This document shows positions 19,564-29,705 of a DNA stretch of 64,000 nt, piece after piece. Source of the stretch: Thalassospira lohafexi (GTDB taxonomy: Bacteria > Pseudomonadota > Alphaproteobacteria > Rhodospirillales > Thalassospiraceae); NCBI RefSeq assembly GCF_002844275.1, contig NZ_NXGX01000008.1, forward strand, positions 1 through 64,000, in the 5' to 3' direction. Below the pieces are notes generated by a model. It searched no databases. It saw only the letters and a list, made by a program, of their open reading frames with translations, and had not been told where the DNA came from. The number at the start of each line of letters is the position of its first letter. Within the stretch, counting starts at the first letter, position 1. Made by a program: the position numbers and the translations under genes.

Positions 19564-21483
19564 TCAGATATCGGGATACCACGCACCTAGAACGCCGAAT
19601 TCTTCGAGTTTGGCAACGATGATCTCAGCAGCCTGTTCGGCACTTTGGTCCGCTGTGCTGACCACGATCTCGGCATTCTCCGGCTTTTCATACGGGCTAT
19701 CGATGCCGGTAAAGTTGGCGATCTCGCCGGCACGGGCCTTTTTATAAAGGCCCTTTACATCGCGCTGTTCACACACCTCAAGCGGGGTGTCGATGAAGAC
19801 CTCGATAAACTCGTCTTTCTCCACCAGACTGCGCGCCAGCTGACGTTCGCTTTTGAACGGCGAGATAAAGGACACCAGCGTAATGACGCCTGCATCAACA
19901 AACAGCTTGGCGGTTTCACCCACCCGGCGGATGTTTTCCACCCGGTCGGCATCGGTAAAGCCAAGGTCCTTGTTCAGGCCATGGCGGACATTATCGCCAT
20001 CAAGCGTATAGGTATGTTTGCCCATGGCATGGAGCTTTTTCTCCACCATATTGGCAACGGTTGATTTACCTGCACCCGACAGGCCGGTGAACCACAGAAC
20101 AGCCGATTTTTGGCCTTTCTGATAGGCACGCGCCTGCTTGTTGATGTCCATTTCCTGCCATTTGATGTTGGTCGCACGGCGCAGCGAATGGTTGACCATG
20201 CCCGCACCAACAGTGGCATTGGTGAAGCGGTCAATAATGATGAAACGCCCGGAATGACGGTTGTCGTCATAGGGGTCAAAGGCCAGTGCCTTATCGGCCG
20301 AAATATTGGCAATCCCGACTTCATTGAGCTCAAGCGTCTTGCCCGCCATATGTTCGAGCGTATTAACATTGACCTTGTATTTAAGGTCGCTGATCTGCGC
20401 ATTGGTGACCTGTGCGCCCATCTTGATCAGATAGGGACGACCGGGCAGCAAATGATCATCATGCATCCAGATGATGCGCGCTTCGAACTGATCGGCAAAA
20501 TCGGGTTTGGCATCGGCTTGGGCCAAAACATCGCCGCGCGAAATGTCGATTTCATCAGCAAGGGTCAGGGTCACGGCCTGACCGGCAATGGCCTCATTAA
20601 GGTTGCCGTCAAAGGTCACGATCTCCTTGACCGTGCTGGTCTGGCCCGATGCGGTGACAATAATCTCGTCACCCGGCTTGATCCGGCCCGATGCGATGGT
20701 GCCGGAAAAGCCCCGGAAATCAAGGTTGGGACGGTTGACCCACTGCACCGGAAGGCGGAATGGCTTTTCAATCGCATCCTGTTCGACCTGAACGGTTTCA
20801 AGATGGGCCAGCAACGTCGGGCCGGAATACCACGGGGTGTTCGGGCTGGCCTCAATCATGTTATCGCCGCGAAGGGCGGATAACGGAATTGCCGTGATGG
20901 AGGCATAGCCAAGGTCTTTGGCAAATTCCTGATACTCGGTAACAATGCGATCAAACGTCGCCTGATCATAATCGACCAGATCCATCTTGTTGACCGCCAG
21001 CACCACATGCTTGATCCCAAGCAACGAGGTGATAAAGCTGTGACGGCGCGTCTGGGTCAAAATGCCCTTACGCGCATCGATCAGGATCACCGCGACATCG
21101 GCGGTCGATGCCCCGGTGGCCATGTTACGGGTGTATTGTTCGTGGCCGGGGGTGTCGGCAACGATGAATTTGCGCTTGTCGGTCGAGAAGAAGCGATAGG
21201 CGACATCAATGGTGATGCCCTGTTCGCGTTCAGCCTGAAGCCCGTCAAGCAGAAGCGCAAAATCAATCTCCCCGCCTTGGGTACCAACTTTGCGGCTATC
21301 AGATTCAAGGGCGGCCAACTGATCTTCAAAGATCATCTTGGAATCCCAAAGCAGACGGCCAATCAGGGTTGATTTCCCATCATCGACACTGCCGCACGTG
21401 ATGAAACGCAGCAGGCTTTTTTCTTCCTGGGATTTCAGGTAGCCGAGAATGTCATCAGCAATAAGTTCCGACTGATGCGCCAT
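19564..21483 (-). CDS. cysNC: Sulfate adenylyltransferase subunit 1 / adenylylsulfate kinase fusion
   Basis: A 639-aa bifunctional protein. Residues of about 1-440 are the CysN GTPase: [15 protein letters not shown] (P-loop), [12 protein letters not shown] and [10 protein letters not shown]. Residues of about 450-639 are the APS kinase Cys[40 protein letters not shown]. It activates sulfate to APS with CysD and then phosphorylates it to PAPS for assimilation or sulfation. The start ATG 21483 overlaps the cysD stop in TAATG, so the two are translationally coupled. Confidence 0.97.
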   Translation of the reverse strand: MAHQSELIADDILGYLKSQEEKSLLRFITCGSVDDGKSTLIGRLLWDSKMIFEDQLAALESDSRKVGTQGGEIDFALLLDGLQAEREQGITIDVAYRFFSTDKRKFIVADTPGHEQYTRNMATGASTADVAVILIDARKGILTQTRRHSFITSLLGIKHVVLAVNKMDLVDYDQATFDRIVTEYQEFAKDLGYASITAIPLSALRGDNMIEASPNTPWYSGPTLLAHLETVQVEQDAIEKPFRLPVQWVNRPNLDFRGFSGTIASGRIKPGDEIIVTASGQTSTVKEIVTFDGNLNEAIAGQAVTLTLADEIDISRGDVLAQADAKPDFADQFEARIIWMHDDHLLPGRPYLIKMGAQVTNAQISDLKYKVNVNTLEHMAGKTLELNEVGIANISADKALAFDPYDDNRHSGRFIIIDRFTNATVGAGMVNHSLRRATNIKWQEMDINKQARAYQKGQKSAVLWFTGLSGAGKSTVANMVEKKLHAMGKHTYTLDGDNVRHGLNKDLGFTDADRVENIRRVGETAKLFVDAGVITLVSFISPFKSERQLARSLVEKDEFIEVFIDTPLEVCEQRDVKGLYKKARAGEIANFTGIDSPYEKPENAEIVVSTADQSAEQAAEIIVAKLEEFGVLGAWYPDI

Positions 21484-22388
21484 TAGAAATACCCTTCCTG
21501 CTTTTTCTTCTCCATCGACCCGGCTTCGTCATGGTCAATCATGCGACCCTGACGTTCACTGGATCGGGTCAGCAGCATTTCCTGAATGATATCGGGAAGT
21601 GTCGTGGCTTCAGACTCAACCGCCCCGGTCAGTGGGTAGCAGCCCAATGTACGGAACCGCACCGATTTCATTTCGGGTGTTTCACCGGCACGAAGCGGCA
21701 TGCGGTCATCATCAACCATGATCAGCGTGCCATCACGCTCAACCACCGGGCGTTTGGCCGAATAATACAGCGGCACAATCGGAATTTGCTCAAGATAGAT
21801 ATATTGCCAGATATCAAGCTCGGTCCAGTTCGAAATCGGGAACGCACGAATACTTTCCCCCTTGTTGATCCGGGCGTTATAGATATCCCACAATTCCGGG
21901 CGCTGATTTTTCGGATCCCAGCGATGGGTTTCGGTGCGGAAGGAAAACACACGTTCCTTGGCACGTGCTTTTTCCTCATCTCGGCGTGCCCCGCCAAAGG
22001 CCGCATCGAACTTGTATTTGTTCAATGCCTGTTTTAGCGATTGGGTTTTCATCACATCGGTATGCAGGCTCGACCCATGGGTGAAGGGGCCAATGCCCTG
22101 ATCAACACCGTCCTGATTGATGTGAACAATCAGCTCAAACCCGTATTCCGCCGCCACCTTGTCGCGAAACTCGATCATCTCGCGGAATTTCCAGGTGGTA
22201 TCGACATGCATCAACGGAAAGGGCGGCGGGGCCGGATAAAACGCCTTGCGCGCCAGATGCAGCAAAACAGACGAATCCTTGCCGATGGAATAAAGCATCA
22301 CCGGGCGTTCAAACGATGCCGCCACCTCGCGGATGATATGGATACTCTCAGCCTCAAGCTGGCGGAGATGGGTCAGATTAGGCTGCAT
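21483..22388 (-). CDS. cysD: Sulfate adenylyltransferase subunit 2
   Basis: A 301-aa PP-loop ATP pyrophosphatase family protein, the catalytic subunit of ATP sulfurylase. [20 protein letters not shown] is the SGGxDS-type PP loop of Cys[31 protein letters not shown] and [12 protein letters not shown] are invariant family blocks. It is first in the operon with cysNC. The AT-rich 330-nt upstream region should hold the promoter. Confidence 0.97.
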   Translation of the reverse strand: MQPNLTHLRQLEAESIHIIREVAASFERPVMLYSIGKDSSVLLHLARKAFYPAPPPFPLMHVDTTWKFREMIEFRDKVAAEYGFELIVHINQDGVDQGIGPFTHGSSLHTDVMKTQSLKQALNKYKFDAAFGGARRDEEKARAKERVFSFRTETHRWDPKNQRPELWDIYNARINKGESIRAFPISNWTELDIWQYIYLEQIPIVPLYYSAKRPVVERDGTLIMVDDDRMPLRAGETPEMKSVRFRTLGCYPLTGAVESEATTLPDIIQEMLLTRSSERQGRMIDHDEAGSMEKKKQEGYF

Positions 22389-22718
22389 TCTCTTTCCTGA
22401 CGATTAATCAACACAAATTTATGTGTTTATAATTGTATTTCACTTATCTTTGATGGGTAATATGGAATGACCCGTAAGGCAAGTGTGATTTATATATTTA
22501 CACAAATTTTTGTAGTCAGATTAAATTCAACATCACAATGTGTGTTTAATATGTTCGAAACAAGGCTGCAAGCCTGACATTTGGCGTGCATGGTAATTAT
22601 AAGCTGAATTTTTGGATGGAGCCCCGCCGATGGCTGACTTTTGAAGTTTCTTGTCATGCTAGGAGATAGGCTTTAGACCTTTTGGCCTAAGATAGATGGT
22701 GCATTCGGGGGGGAGGGG
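22389..22718. other. AT-rich divergent intergenic region, cysD / membrane protein
   Basis: 330 nt, clearly AT-richer than the flanks, with many A/T runs at 22400-22560. It must include the cysD promoter (minus). The 22719 gene has a GGGGGGGAGGGG ribosome-site region. No gene, RNA or long repeat is visible. Confidence 0.45.
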
Positions 22719-23573
22719 ATGGCAAAAGATAGCAGCGAACAAGCATTAGTTGAAGCCCTTAGGGTGAAGTCATCAAATGATCAGATGTGCGGGATTTGGA
22801 TGACGACTCTTCGTGTCGTTATTTCTCGATGGACCACATTAGTCATCCTGTTTCTTTCCCTTGCCATACTGAAGATTCAGGTGGTTATTTTCCCTTTTTT
22901 CTTCATGGGGGTGCTCGCTCCTGTTGACGGATTTGCTTGGGAAATGGCTAAAATATTAGCGTTATACGTCGGCTGTGCTTGGGATTTTTCCCGTGCAGAG
23001 GTGTCATGGAACTGGAAGCAGATACTAGATTTTATGTTTAAGGTACTTCTTCTTGCCGTGCTGATTGAGTTTTCAGGTTCCTGGTACTTTTCCCCCGAAA
23101 ACAACACAATGTTTGGTGGGGAGGTTAGGCTTACCGAATTGTCTCAAGATGATGAGATGTCTGAATTCTTTTGGGTCCTCTGTGCATTCCTGACAAAATG
23201 GTTGTGGACATTAAGCTTTGTTGTGTTGCTGGGTACGGGATTGCCCGCAGCTTTAATCGCGAGCAAGCAAGGTTTCAAAAGAACACTCGCACGTGGTTAC
23301 GTGGCAGCAGTTTATATCATTTCACGGACTCTCATCGGACCAATTCCCGTTTTGGCTATCGCGATTGTTTGGGCCGGGATTATTTCCGAACTGGCCCGGT
23401 CTCTGGTTCCTCGCCTTAACCTAGATCCATCGCAAAAAATAGAGTTTCTGAGTTACACAGTAATGCTGTCACTGGTGAACAATACGATTGTGTTTCTGGC
23501 ATATGTGATGTTGGGAATTGTTCTTTCTCGTGGATATCAACTTGGTGAACGTCGTCTTGAGGCATCTTCCTGA
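22719..23573 (+). CDS. Multi-pass membrane protein, local paralogous family, copy 1
   Basis: A 284-aa protein with about six transmembrane helices and no name I recognise. It ends with a cytoplasmic-looking tail, LSRGYQLGERRLEASS. The pattern R-x-Y-x2-G-[ED]-x2-L recurs at the C-termini of the 29706 gene (in a looser form), the 30981 gene and a gene remnant at 30751. All have a similar length and a basic loop followed by a [YI]-[VI]-[IL]-x-R segment (here YIISRTLIG). It is AT-richer than core genes, so probably accessory. Function unknown; transport or membrane-stress roles are guesses. Confidence 0.7.
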   Translation: MAKDSSEQALVEALRVKSSNDQMCGIWMTTLRVVISRWTTLVILFLSLAILKIQVVIFPFFFMGVLAPVDGFAWEMAKILALYVGCAWDFSRAEVSWNWKQILDFMFKVLLLAVLIEFSGSWYFSPENNTMFGGEVRLTELSQDDEMSEFFWVLCAFLTKWLWTLSFVVLLGTGLPAALIASKQGFKRTLARGYVAAVYIISRTLIGPIPVLAIAIVWAGIISELARSLVPRLNLDPSQKIEFLSYTVMLSLVNNTIVFLAYVMLGIVLSRGYQLGERRLEASS

Positions 23574-23701
23574 TCTCGCCACACCGGCTTGCGCAGATTT
23601 ACGCAACTGCTGTGCAAAATTGCCAATTCTGAAAACGGATTGGTCAGTGCACTGTGTCCGCGAATGCCCGATGGGGCTATATCGTAGGATTTGAGGTCAC
23701 A

Positions 23702-24910
23702 GTGTTTCGCGTATGGTTCCGGTTTACACAGGCGTCGGGTCTGTTTTTCTCCTCCATGTTTACCGCACGGCTTGCCGATCAGTTTCTTTTATTTGTTGTG
23801 CCGCTTGTGGTTTATCAGACAACCCAAAGCGTTTCGCTGTCGGGGCTTGCCTATGCGGTAGAAACATTGCCACGTGTTTTGTTCTATCCTGTGTGCGGGG
23901 TTCTGGCTGATCGGTATGCACCCTTGCGCCTAATGCAGGTAAGTCAGATTGGCCGTGCTTTGATTTGCGTTTTGGGGTTGATCGGGTTTTCGTTGTTTGG
24001 CGGGCTTGGCTGGGTGGTTGGAATATCCGCCCTTTGCGGGCTTCTAACCACGCAGGGTTTCATGGCGCGTGAGGTCATGCTGCCGCAGATTTTTGCCCAT
24101 GCACGATTTGAAAAAACTCAGTCGATTTCGCAAAGTGTCAATCAAACCAGCATCGTTGCCGGGCCGCTTCTGGCGGCAAGCCTATTTGCAATCAGTGATT
24201 GGCAAACAGTTGTCGTGATTGCCGCCATCCTGTTTGTCTGTGCCGAGATTTCCATGATGATCTGGCGACGGGCCAACAGGACGCCGATTGTGGCAACGGA
24301 TGACCGCAATGCGTCATGGATCATTCCATTTAAGACGGCATTTTCACATCTGGTTTATCTGCCAGGTTTAAAGCGGGTGATTGCACTTACGGCGAGTGTG
24401 AACCTGATTTTCGGTGTTACGCTGGCGACGTCTGCGGCCATGGTTACCGGGCTTTATGCACAAAGCGAAGAACACTATGCCCTGTTACAAACCGTTGGGG
24501 CGGTGTTTACGATTGTTGTCCTGATGATGGCAGGTGCCAGCCGCCTTTCGATTGGCATGATCGGATTAGTATCGTTTTCCGGTGTGTTGATCGGTGGCAT
24601 TGTCACCGCGATCAGCCCGGATTACTGGCTTTATATGGTCGGCTTTGCAATCGTTCTGGGCTTTGATGGTATGTTCAATATCTATATCCGGACCGTGCGT
24701 CAGAAAATCATTCCGGCCAAGGATTACGGCAAAACGACGGGGGTGATTATCCTGTTTAACAACCTGACCCAACCACTGGCAGGCGTTCTGGTTGGGCTAA
24801 CAGCCAGTGTCGCGCAAACGGGGGGACTGATTCTCGTTCTATGCATTGTGACGGCGCTCGGCGGTCTTTTGCTGTCCCTGCCTCGGCTTTTTGCCCGAAC
24901 GACCGGTTGA
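23702..24910 (+). CDS. MFS transporter (EntS/MFS_3-like)
   Basis: About 402 aa with 12 predicted helices. The cytoplasmic loop 2-3 motif appears as GVLADRYAPLRLMQVSQIGRA, the usual G-x3-D-R-x-G/R-R motif in variant form. Similarity in layout is to the drug/siderophore exporter branch. GTG 23702 is preferred because GAGG lies 5 nt upstream. An in-frame GTG at 23654 has no ribosome site. No linked regulator or substrate gene. Confidence 0.85.
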   Translation: MFRVWFRFTQASGLFFSSMFTARLADQFLLFVVPLVVYQTTQSVSLSGLAYAVETLPRVLFYPVCGVLADRYAPLRLMQVSQIGRALICVLGLIGFSLFGGLGWVVGISALCGLLTTQGFMAREVMLPQIFAHARFEKTQSISQSVNQTSIVAGPLLAASLFAISDWQTVVVIAAILFVCAEISMMIWRRANRTPIVATDDRNASWIIPFKTAFSHLVYLPGLKRVIALTASVNLIFGVTLATSAAMVTGLYAQSEEHYALLQTVGAVFTIVVLMMAGASRLSIGMIGLVSFSGVLIGGIVTAISPDYWLYMVGFAIVLGFDGMFNIYIRTVRQKIIPAKDYGKTTGVIILFNNLTQPLAGVLVGLTASVAQTGGLILVLCIVTALGGLLLSLPRLFARTTG

Positions 24911-25041
24911 GGCCTTCAATGTCAGATTATAGTTTTACACCAGTTGGTTAGATGATGTGAGGGTGCAAGTGTGGTTGGCTTCTTCGGGGAAGTCATTGTA
25001 ATTTTATTTCAAAATCAGGCGACGTAGAAAAATAAACTTGA

Positions 25042-25089
25042 TTTAGGTCAGTGTTCCTTGCCAAATATGGTCAGTAAAGCTGACCTAAA
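25042..25089 (+). promoter_or_regulatory. 10-bp inverted repeat in the aminotransferase leader
   Basis: TTTAGGTCAG (25042-25051) and CTGACCTAAA (25080-25089) are perfect reverse complements with a 28-nt spacer, ending 10 nt before ATG 25100. A partial internal copy (GGTCAG, 25069-25074) is present. This could be a regulator-binding palindrome or a leader hairpin controlling translation. It also argues against the longer frame starting at 25058. Confidence 0.5.
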
Positions 25090-25099
25090 GAGAGTTGCC

Positions 25100-26317
25100 A
25101 TGACCGTCCAGTGGAATGATTTGATTGTGCGCGATGCCCGTGCACTGACCGCATCGGAAATCCGTGATTTGCTCAAAGTGGCGGATCGGCCGGAGATTAT
25201 TTCGTTCGCGGGCGGTGTGCCTGATCCGGCCCTTTTCCCACTTGATGCTTTTCGCACGGTCTATGACGATCTGACGCAGGACGACGCGGCTGGTCGGCGC
25301 AGCCTGCAATATTCCATCAGCGAAGGTTTGCCTGCCCTTCGGCACTGGATTGCCGATGACCTTGCGTTAATCGGGGCACCGCGCAGCATTGAAAACATCC
25401 TGATCACCAATGGTGCGCAGCAGGGGCTTGATATGCTGGCGCGCTTGTTGTTGGAGCCGGGCCGCGAAATCGTGGTCGAAAAACCAAGCTACCTTGGCGC
25501 GATGCAGGCCTTTTCGATGCGCCGCCCGACCTATGTCGGGGTTAATATGGATGCGGATGGTCCGGTGATTGCCGAACTTGATGCGGCCTTTGCCGGTGGT
25601 GCGCGTATTGCCTATCTTGCCCCGGATTTTCAAAACCCGACCGGGCGTTCCTATACGCTGGAACGGCGTTTGGCCGTGCTTGAAATCGCGCGTAAATACG
25701 GTGCGGCGATTTTGGAAGATGCAGCCTATTCCAAACTGTCCTATGAAGGCGATGTTCTGCCTTCCTTACTCGCCCTTGATGACGTTGGGGATGATCAAAA
25801 CGCTGGCACGGTTATTCAACTGGGCACGTTTTCCAAAACACTTGTGCCCGCCTTGCGCATTGGCTGGGTCTGTGCGCCGCGTCCGGTGATTGAACGGTTG
25901 GTTCTGATCACGCAGGCCGGTAATTTACATGTCTCGACAATCAATCAGGAAGTCGCCCTGCGCGCGGCCCGCAAACTGTTCCCGGGTCACCTTGATACAA
26001 TACGCGATGCCTATCGGGCAAAGCGCGATACCATGCTGGCGGCCATGGATGAATTTATGCCAGGTACCGTGTCTTACACCCGCCCCGAAGGCGGCATGTT
26101 CATCTGGTTGACCTTGCCTGAAAACATCGACAGCCGCCAATTGCTGGCGCAGGCCTTGGAAGATGCCAAGGTTGCCTTTGTCCCCGGACAGGCGTTTTTC
26201 TGTGATCATTCCGGGCGCAATACCGCGCGGCTAAGCTTTGCCACCGAAAAGCTGGATCGCATCCGTGACGGGATCGAACGCTTGGCATTGCTGATCAAGC
26301 GTGTGCACAATCAGTAA
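25100..26317 (+). CDS. PLP-dependent aminotransferase (2-aminoadipate transaminase-like)
   Basis: About 405 aa of fold-type I. Visible features are ISFAGGVPDPALFP at the N-terminus, TNGAQQGLDMLARLL (phosphate-binding region), PDFQNPTGRSY, LEDAAYSKLSYEG and the Schiff-base Lys in GTFSKTLVPALRIGW. The C-terminal PEGGMFIWL and FVPGQAFF fit the LysN/2-aminoadipate or multisubstrate branch. The cupin gene starts 30 nt downstream, so they are likely cotranscribed. Start ATG 25100 follows the inverted repeat at 25042-25089. Confidence 0.9.
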   Translation: MTVQWNDLIVRDARALTASEIRDLLKVADRPEIISFAGGVPDPALFPLDAFRTVYDDLTQDDAAGRRSLQYSISEGLPALRHWIADDLALIGAPRSIENILITNGAQQGLDMLARLLLEPGREIVVEKPSYLGAMQAFSMRRPTYVGVNMDADGPVIAELDAAFAGGARIAYLAPDFQNPTGRSYTLERRLAVLEIARKYGAAILEDAAYSKLSYEGDVLPSLLALDDVGDDQNAGTVIQLGTFSKTLVPALRIGWVCAPRPVIERLVLITQAGNLHVSTINQEVALRAARKLFPGHLDTIRDAYRAKRDTMLAAMDEFMPGTVSYTRPEGGMFIWLTLPENIDSRQLLAQALEDAKVAFVPGQAFFCDHSGRNTARLSFATEKLDRIRDGIERLALLIKRVHNQ

Positions 26318-26347
26318 CGTGCGATCAAAGAAGTCCGGAGGATCAAA

Positions 26348-26755
26348 ATGAACATTCAGCGCAATGCCTCAAAACCCACCGTCAAAGGAAACCCGGATTA
26401 TTTTACCGGGCAAGTACGCCTTGATAATCCGTTTCAAACAACTGATCCCGCGCGGGTTGGCGGAGCCACGGTCACGTTTGAGCCGGGCGCACGCACCGCA
26501 TGGCACACCCATCCGCTGGGCCAGACCATCATCATCACCAGTGGTCTTGGCTGGGCGCAGCGCGAAGGTGGCCCCCGCGAAGAAATCCGCCCCGGCGATA
26601 TCGTCTGGTTCGAACCGGGTGAAAAGCACTGGCACGGTGCGACCGATGCAACCGCCATGACCCATATTGCAATTGCAGAGGCGTTAAATGGCGTTGCGGT
26701 CGACTGGCTCGAAAAGGTTACAGATGACGATTATCTGACCGAACGCGGATCATAA
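26348..26755 (+). CDS. Small cupin-domain protein
   Basis: A 135-aa single cupin. Metal-binding motif 1 appears as [19 protein letters not shown] and motif 2 as [17 protein letters not shown], with His and Glu ligands in place. It resembles small cupins related to the hydroxynitrile-lyase/carboxymuconolactone-type group. It probably shares a transcript with the upstream aminotransferase. Substrate unknown. AGGA precedes ATG 26348, and a terminator follows at 26773. Confidence 0.88.
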   Translation: MNIQRNASKPTVKGNPDYFTGQVRLDNPFQTTDPARVGGATVTFEPGARTAWHTHPLGQTIIITSGLGWAQREGGPREEIRPGDIVWFEPGEKHWHGATDATAMTHIAIAEALNGVAVDWLEKVTDDDYLTERGS

Positions 26756-26772
26756 CATCGCCGATGAAAAAA

Positions 26773-26811
26773 AAAGCCCGGCAGCAGGAGAAATCCGTGC
26801 GGCCGGGCTTT
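26773..26811. terminator. Bidirectional intrinsic terminator
   Basis: AAAGCCCGGC / GCCGGGCTTT flanked by T runs on both strands (about ten T on the minus side). It ends the aminotransferase-cupin unit and the cydA-cydB-DUF2474 operon. Confidence 0.88.
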
Positions 26812-26833
26812 TGCTGTTTTGGAAGATGGCCTG

Positions 26834-26956
26834 TTAAGCTTGCCCCATCATCGCCCTAAGCAAAAGCGACGCCGCGCCCAGAACAAGGATGCTGCCGATA
26901 TAAAGGCCAGCAAACCAAAGTACCCGTCGTGCTTTCGGTGATTTGACTGTAAACAT
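26834..26956 (-). CDS. DUF2474 / CydX-like small subunit of the bd oxidase
   Basis: A 40-aa protein starting at ATG 26956, which overlaps the cydB stop in TGATG. The sequence is a basic N-terminus (MFTVKSPKARR) followed by one transmembrane helix (VLWFAGLYIGSILVLGAASL). Such DUF2474 or CydX-like peptides follow cydB in many cyanide-insensitive bd-type oxidase operons and stabilise the complex. Position, overlap and single helix make this convincing despite the small size. Confidence 0.85.
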   Translation of the reverse strand: MFTVKSPKARRVLWFAGLYIGSILVLGAASLLLRAMMGQA

Positions 26957-27948
26957 CAATGATACCCCTCATCCCCGACCTTGCCGCGAAACACCCAATA
27001 GGCATAAGCGGTATAGGCAAATATCACCGGCAACAGGATTGCTGCCCCAACCAGCATAAATGACAGGCTGTTGTCCGGGGCAGCCGCCTCGCGGAAGGTG
27101 ATCATTGGCGGCACGATGTTGGGATAAAGCGTGATGCCAAAACCAAGGTAACTTAGGAAAAATATGCCAAGCGTGATGCCAAAAACCGTTTTTTCCCGGT
27201 GCGATACCGCATGCCAGAGCCAGAATAAAAGGGCTGCTGTAATCAACGGAATTGGGGCCAGCATCAACATGTTGGGCATGTCAAACCAGCGCGTGGCATA
27301 GGCCGGATTAACATAGGTGGTCATCAGCGACACCACACCAAGATTGGCCGCCATCCAGATCACCGCCGGTTTGGCAAGGCGGCGCAGGCTGCCCTGAAAA
27401 TCGCCTTCCATTTTCATGATCAACCAGCCGGTACCAAGAAGCGCATAACCGACCACAACGGCGGTGGCGCAAAAGATCGAAAACGGGCTCAGCCAATCCA
27501 TCGCCCCGCCAACAAACCGGCCATTTTCAACCGAAATGCCCTCGATAAATGCACCCAGCATGGCACCCTGCATGGCCGCTGCAATGATGGACCCGGCCGA
27601 AAAGGCAAAATCCCAGTGTTTTTGATGGTTCTGGCTTTTGAACCGGAATTCAAACGCCACCCCGCGAAACACAAGGGCCAGCAACATGGCAAAAACCGGA
27701 ATGTAAAACGCCGTCATCAGCAAGGAGTACGCCTTGGGGAAGGCGGCATAAAGCCCGCCACCGCCCAGCACCAGCCAGGTTTCATTGCCGTCCCAGATCG
27801 GGGCGACGGTGTTCATCATCCGGCCACGTTTTTTGGGGTCCTTGATGACGGCAAACAGAATGCCAATGCCAAGATCAAAGCCATCAAGCGTGACATAGGC
27901 AAACACCGCAACCGCAATCAAAAGAACCCAGATAAGCTGATAATCCAT
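26956..27948 (-). CDS. cydB: Cytochrome bd-type quinol oxidase subunit II
   Basis: A 330-aa integral membrane protein that pairs with CydA. The YVTLDGFDLGIGILFA start, APIWDGNETWLVLGGGGLYAAFPKAY, and the conserved aromatic helix pattern are CydB hallmarks. The gene follows cydA after 2 nt and overlaps the DUF2474 gene by one base, so translation is coupled. It reduces oxygen to water with quinol, without pumping protons. Confidence 0.96.
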   Translation of the reverse strand: MDYQLIWVLLIAVAVFAYVTLDGFDLGIGILFAVIKDPKKRGRMMNTVAPIWDGNETWLVLGGGGLYAAFPKAYSLLMTAFYIPVFAMLLALVFRGVAFEFRFKSQNHQKHWDFAFSAGSIIAAAMQGAMLGAFIEGISVENGRFVGGAMDWLSPFSIFCATAVVVGYALLGTGWLIMKMEGDFQGSLRRLAKPAVIWMAANLGVVSLMTTYVNPAYATRWFDMPNMLMLAPIPLITAALLFWLWHAVSHREKTVFGITLGIFFLSYLGFGITLYPNIVPPMITFREAAAPDNSLSFMLVGAAILLPVIFAYTAYAYWVFRGKVGDEGYH

Positions 27949-27950
27949 GA

Positions 27951-29342
27951 TTATTCTCCTGCCTGCGGGGGATTTTGGGCGGCAACCGTGCGGCCACCGG
28001 CGCGCAGAACTTCGTCCTTGGGCGCATGTGCATGGCGCGGATCATGGTTCATGGCACGCAGGATATAGGCCGTGCCAACCCCAAAGACGATGGTATAGAC
28101 AATCACAAAGGCTATCAGCGATCCGGCAATGGCGGTGGGGGCAATCGGTGATCCGGCATCCGACGTGCGCATCACCCCATAGACCACCCATGGCTGACGC
28201 CCGATTTCGGTGGTGAACCAGCCCGCCAGAATGGCGACAAAGCCACTTGGCCCCATGACAAGGGCAAAGCGATGCAACCATACGCAGCTAAACAGCGTTT
28301 TGCGCAACCGGGCAAACAGGCTGACCACACCAAGCAATGCCATCAAAATCCCCATGCCAACCATCACGCGGAACGTCCAGAAAACGATGGTCGCATTAGG
28401 GCGATCTTCGGGGGCGAAATCCTTTAACCCGGTAATCTTGCCGTGCCAGTCATGCGTCAGGATCATCGACCCCAGTTTGGGAATTTCAAGCGCATATCTG
28501 GTTTCCTCGGCCGCCATGTCAGGCCAACCAAACAGGATCAGCGGCGCGCCATTCTGGGTGTCAAAATGGCCTTCCATCGCGGCAACCTTGGCCGGTTGAT
28601 GTTCAAGGGTATTAAGCCCGTGCATGTCGCCGGCCACGATCTGGATCGGGGCGACGATGGCCGCCATCCACATCGCCATGGAAAACATGATGCGTGCCGG
28701 GCGGTTTTGCCGATCACGCAGCAAATGCCATGCGCCAACCGCACCAACCACAAGGGCGGTCGTCAAAAAAGCGGCAAGAACCATGTGAACCAAGCGATAC
28801 GGGAAGCTTGGGTTAAAGATCGCATCCCACCAGCTGGTCACAACCGCCCGGCCGTTTTCGATCATGTAACCATCGGGCGTCTGCATCCAGCTGTTGGCTG
28901 ATAAAATCCAGAACGCCGAGAATAACGTGCCAACCGCCACCATGGTTGTCGCGGTGAAATGCAGTTTCGGGCCAACACGGTTCAACCCAAACAGCATGAT
29001 GCCAAGGAAACCGGCCTCAAGGAAAAAGGCGCTGAGCACTTCATAGGCCATCAACGGGCCAATGACCCCGCCGGTGAATTCCGAAAACGGTCCCCAGTTG
29101 GTGCCAAACTGATAGGACATCACAATGCCCGACACCACGCCCATGCCAAACGCCAGGGCAAAGATTTTCACCCAGAATTTATACAGCGCAAGATAGGCGT
29201 CATCACGGGTGCGTAGCCAAAGGGCCTCAAGCACAAACAAAAAGCTGGCAAGCCCGATGGTGAATGACGGGAATATGATGTGGAACGAGATGGTAAAGGC
29301 GAACTGAATGCGTGCCAGTATTTCTGCATCAAGCATGTGCAT
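27951..29342 (-). CDS. cydA: Cytochrome bd-type (CioA-like) quinol oxidase subunit I
   Basis: A 463-aa haem-binding subunit. The N-terminus RIQFAFTISFHIIFPS carries the distal-side His. GMGVVSGIVMSYQFGTNWG and TEIGRQPWVVYG (GRQPW) are invariant. It is shorter than E. coli CydA, consistent with a short Q-loop (CioA/cyanide-insensitive branch). The Q-loop region contains WHGKITGLKDF. It is first of three genes in the operon. Expected in the inner membrane for growth at low oxygen or with respiratory poisons. Confidence 0.95.
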   Translation of the reverse strand: MHMLDAEILARIQFAFTISFHIIFPSFTIGLASFLFVLEALWLRTRDDAYLALYKFWVKIFALAFGMGVVSGIVMSYQFGTNWGPFSEFTGGVIGPLMAYEVLSAFFLEAGFLGIMLFGLNRVGPKLHFTATTMVAVGTLFSAFWILSANSWMQTPDGYMIENGRAVVTSWWDAIFNPSFPYRLVHMVLAAFLTTALVVGAVGAWHLLRDRQNRPARIMFSMAMWMAAIVAPIQIVAGDMHGLNTLEHQPAKVAAMEGHFDTQNGAPLILFGWPDMAAEETRYALEIPKLGSMILTHDWHGKITGLKDFAPEDRPNATIVFWTFRVMVGMGILMALLGVVSLFARLRKTLFSCVWLHRFALVMGPSGFVAILAGWFTTEIGRQPWVVYGVMRTSDAGSPIAPTAIAGSLIAFVIVYTIVFGVGTAYILRAMNHDPRHAHAPKDEVLRAGGRTVAAQNPPQAGE

Positions 29343-29705
29343 GGTCCTTCAATTGGGTTCAGAACCTAAGCGAAGCCACCCGACAAATCCGCGTCTCCTG
29401 AAGGTTGCAGGGCGCTCTTTCGCGACCGGGATGTGCGACGCGTCGGCATCAACTGTCCCGGGGTTTGTGCCGTTAGAAAGATCAATAAAACCTTATGTGT
29501 ACTGCCGCATTGCGATTGCGCAATTTACACTTGGAAAAACTATCATTTCCGACTTAATCCAGCGTTGGCGTGATCACTGTATGGGGGGGATCTACCATAA
29601 AGGCGGTTTGCTAGAGGGCATTGTGCACATACTTCTTGCGACGGGTTGTGTCTTCTCCTAATGGTTGTTTGGTGTGTGGGGAATAAAATCTAAAGGGCAG
29701 GTGAG
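29343..29705. other. Intergenic region, cydA / membrane protein
   Basis: 363 nt with no credible gene. It must carry the cydA promoter (minus) and a promoter for the 29706 gene (plus). I looked for an FNR-type TTGAT-N4-ATCAA site and see none that is complete. Base composition falls toward the right side. Confidence 0.45.
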
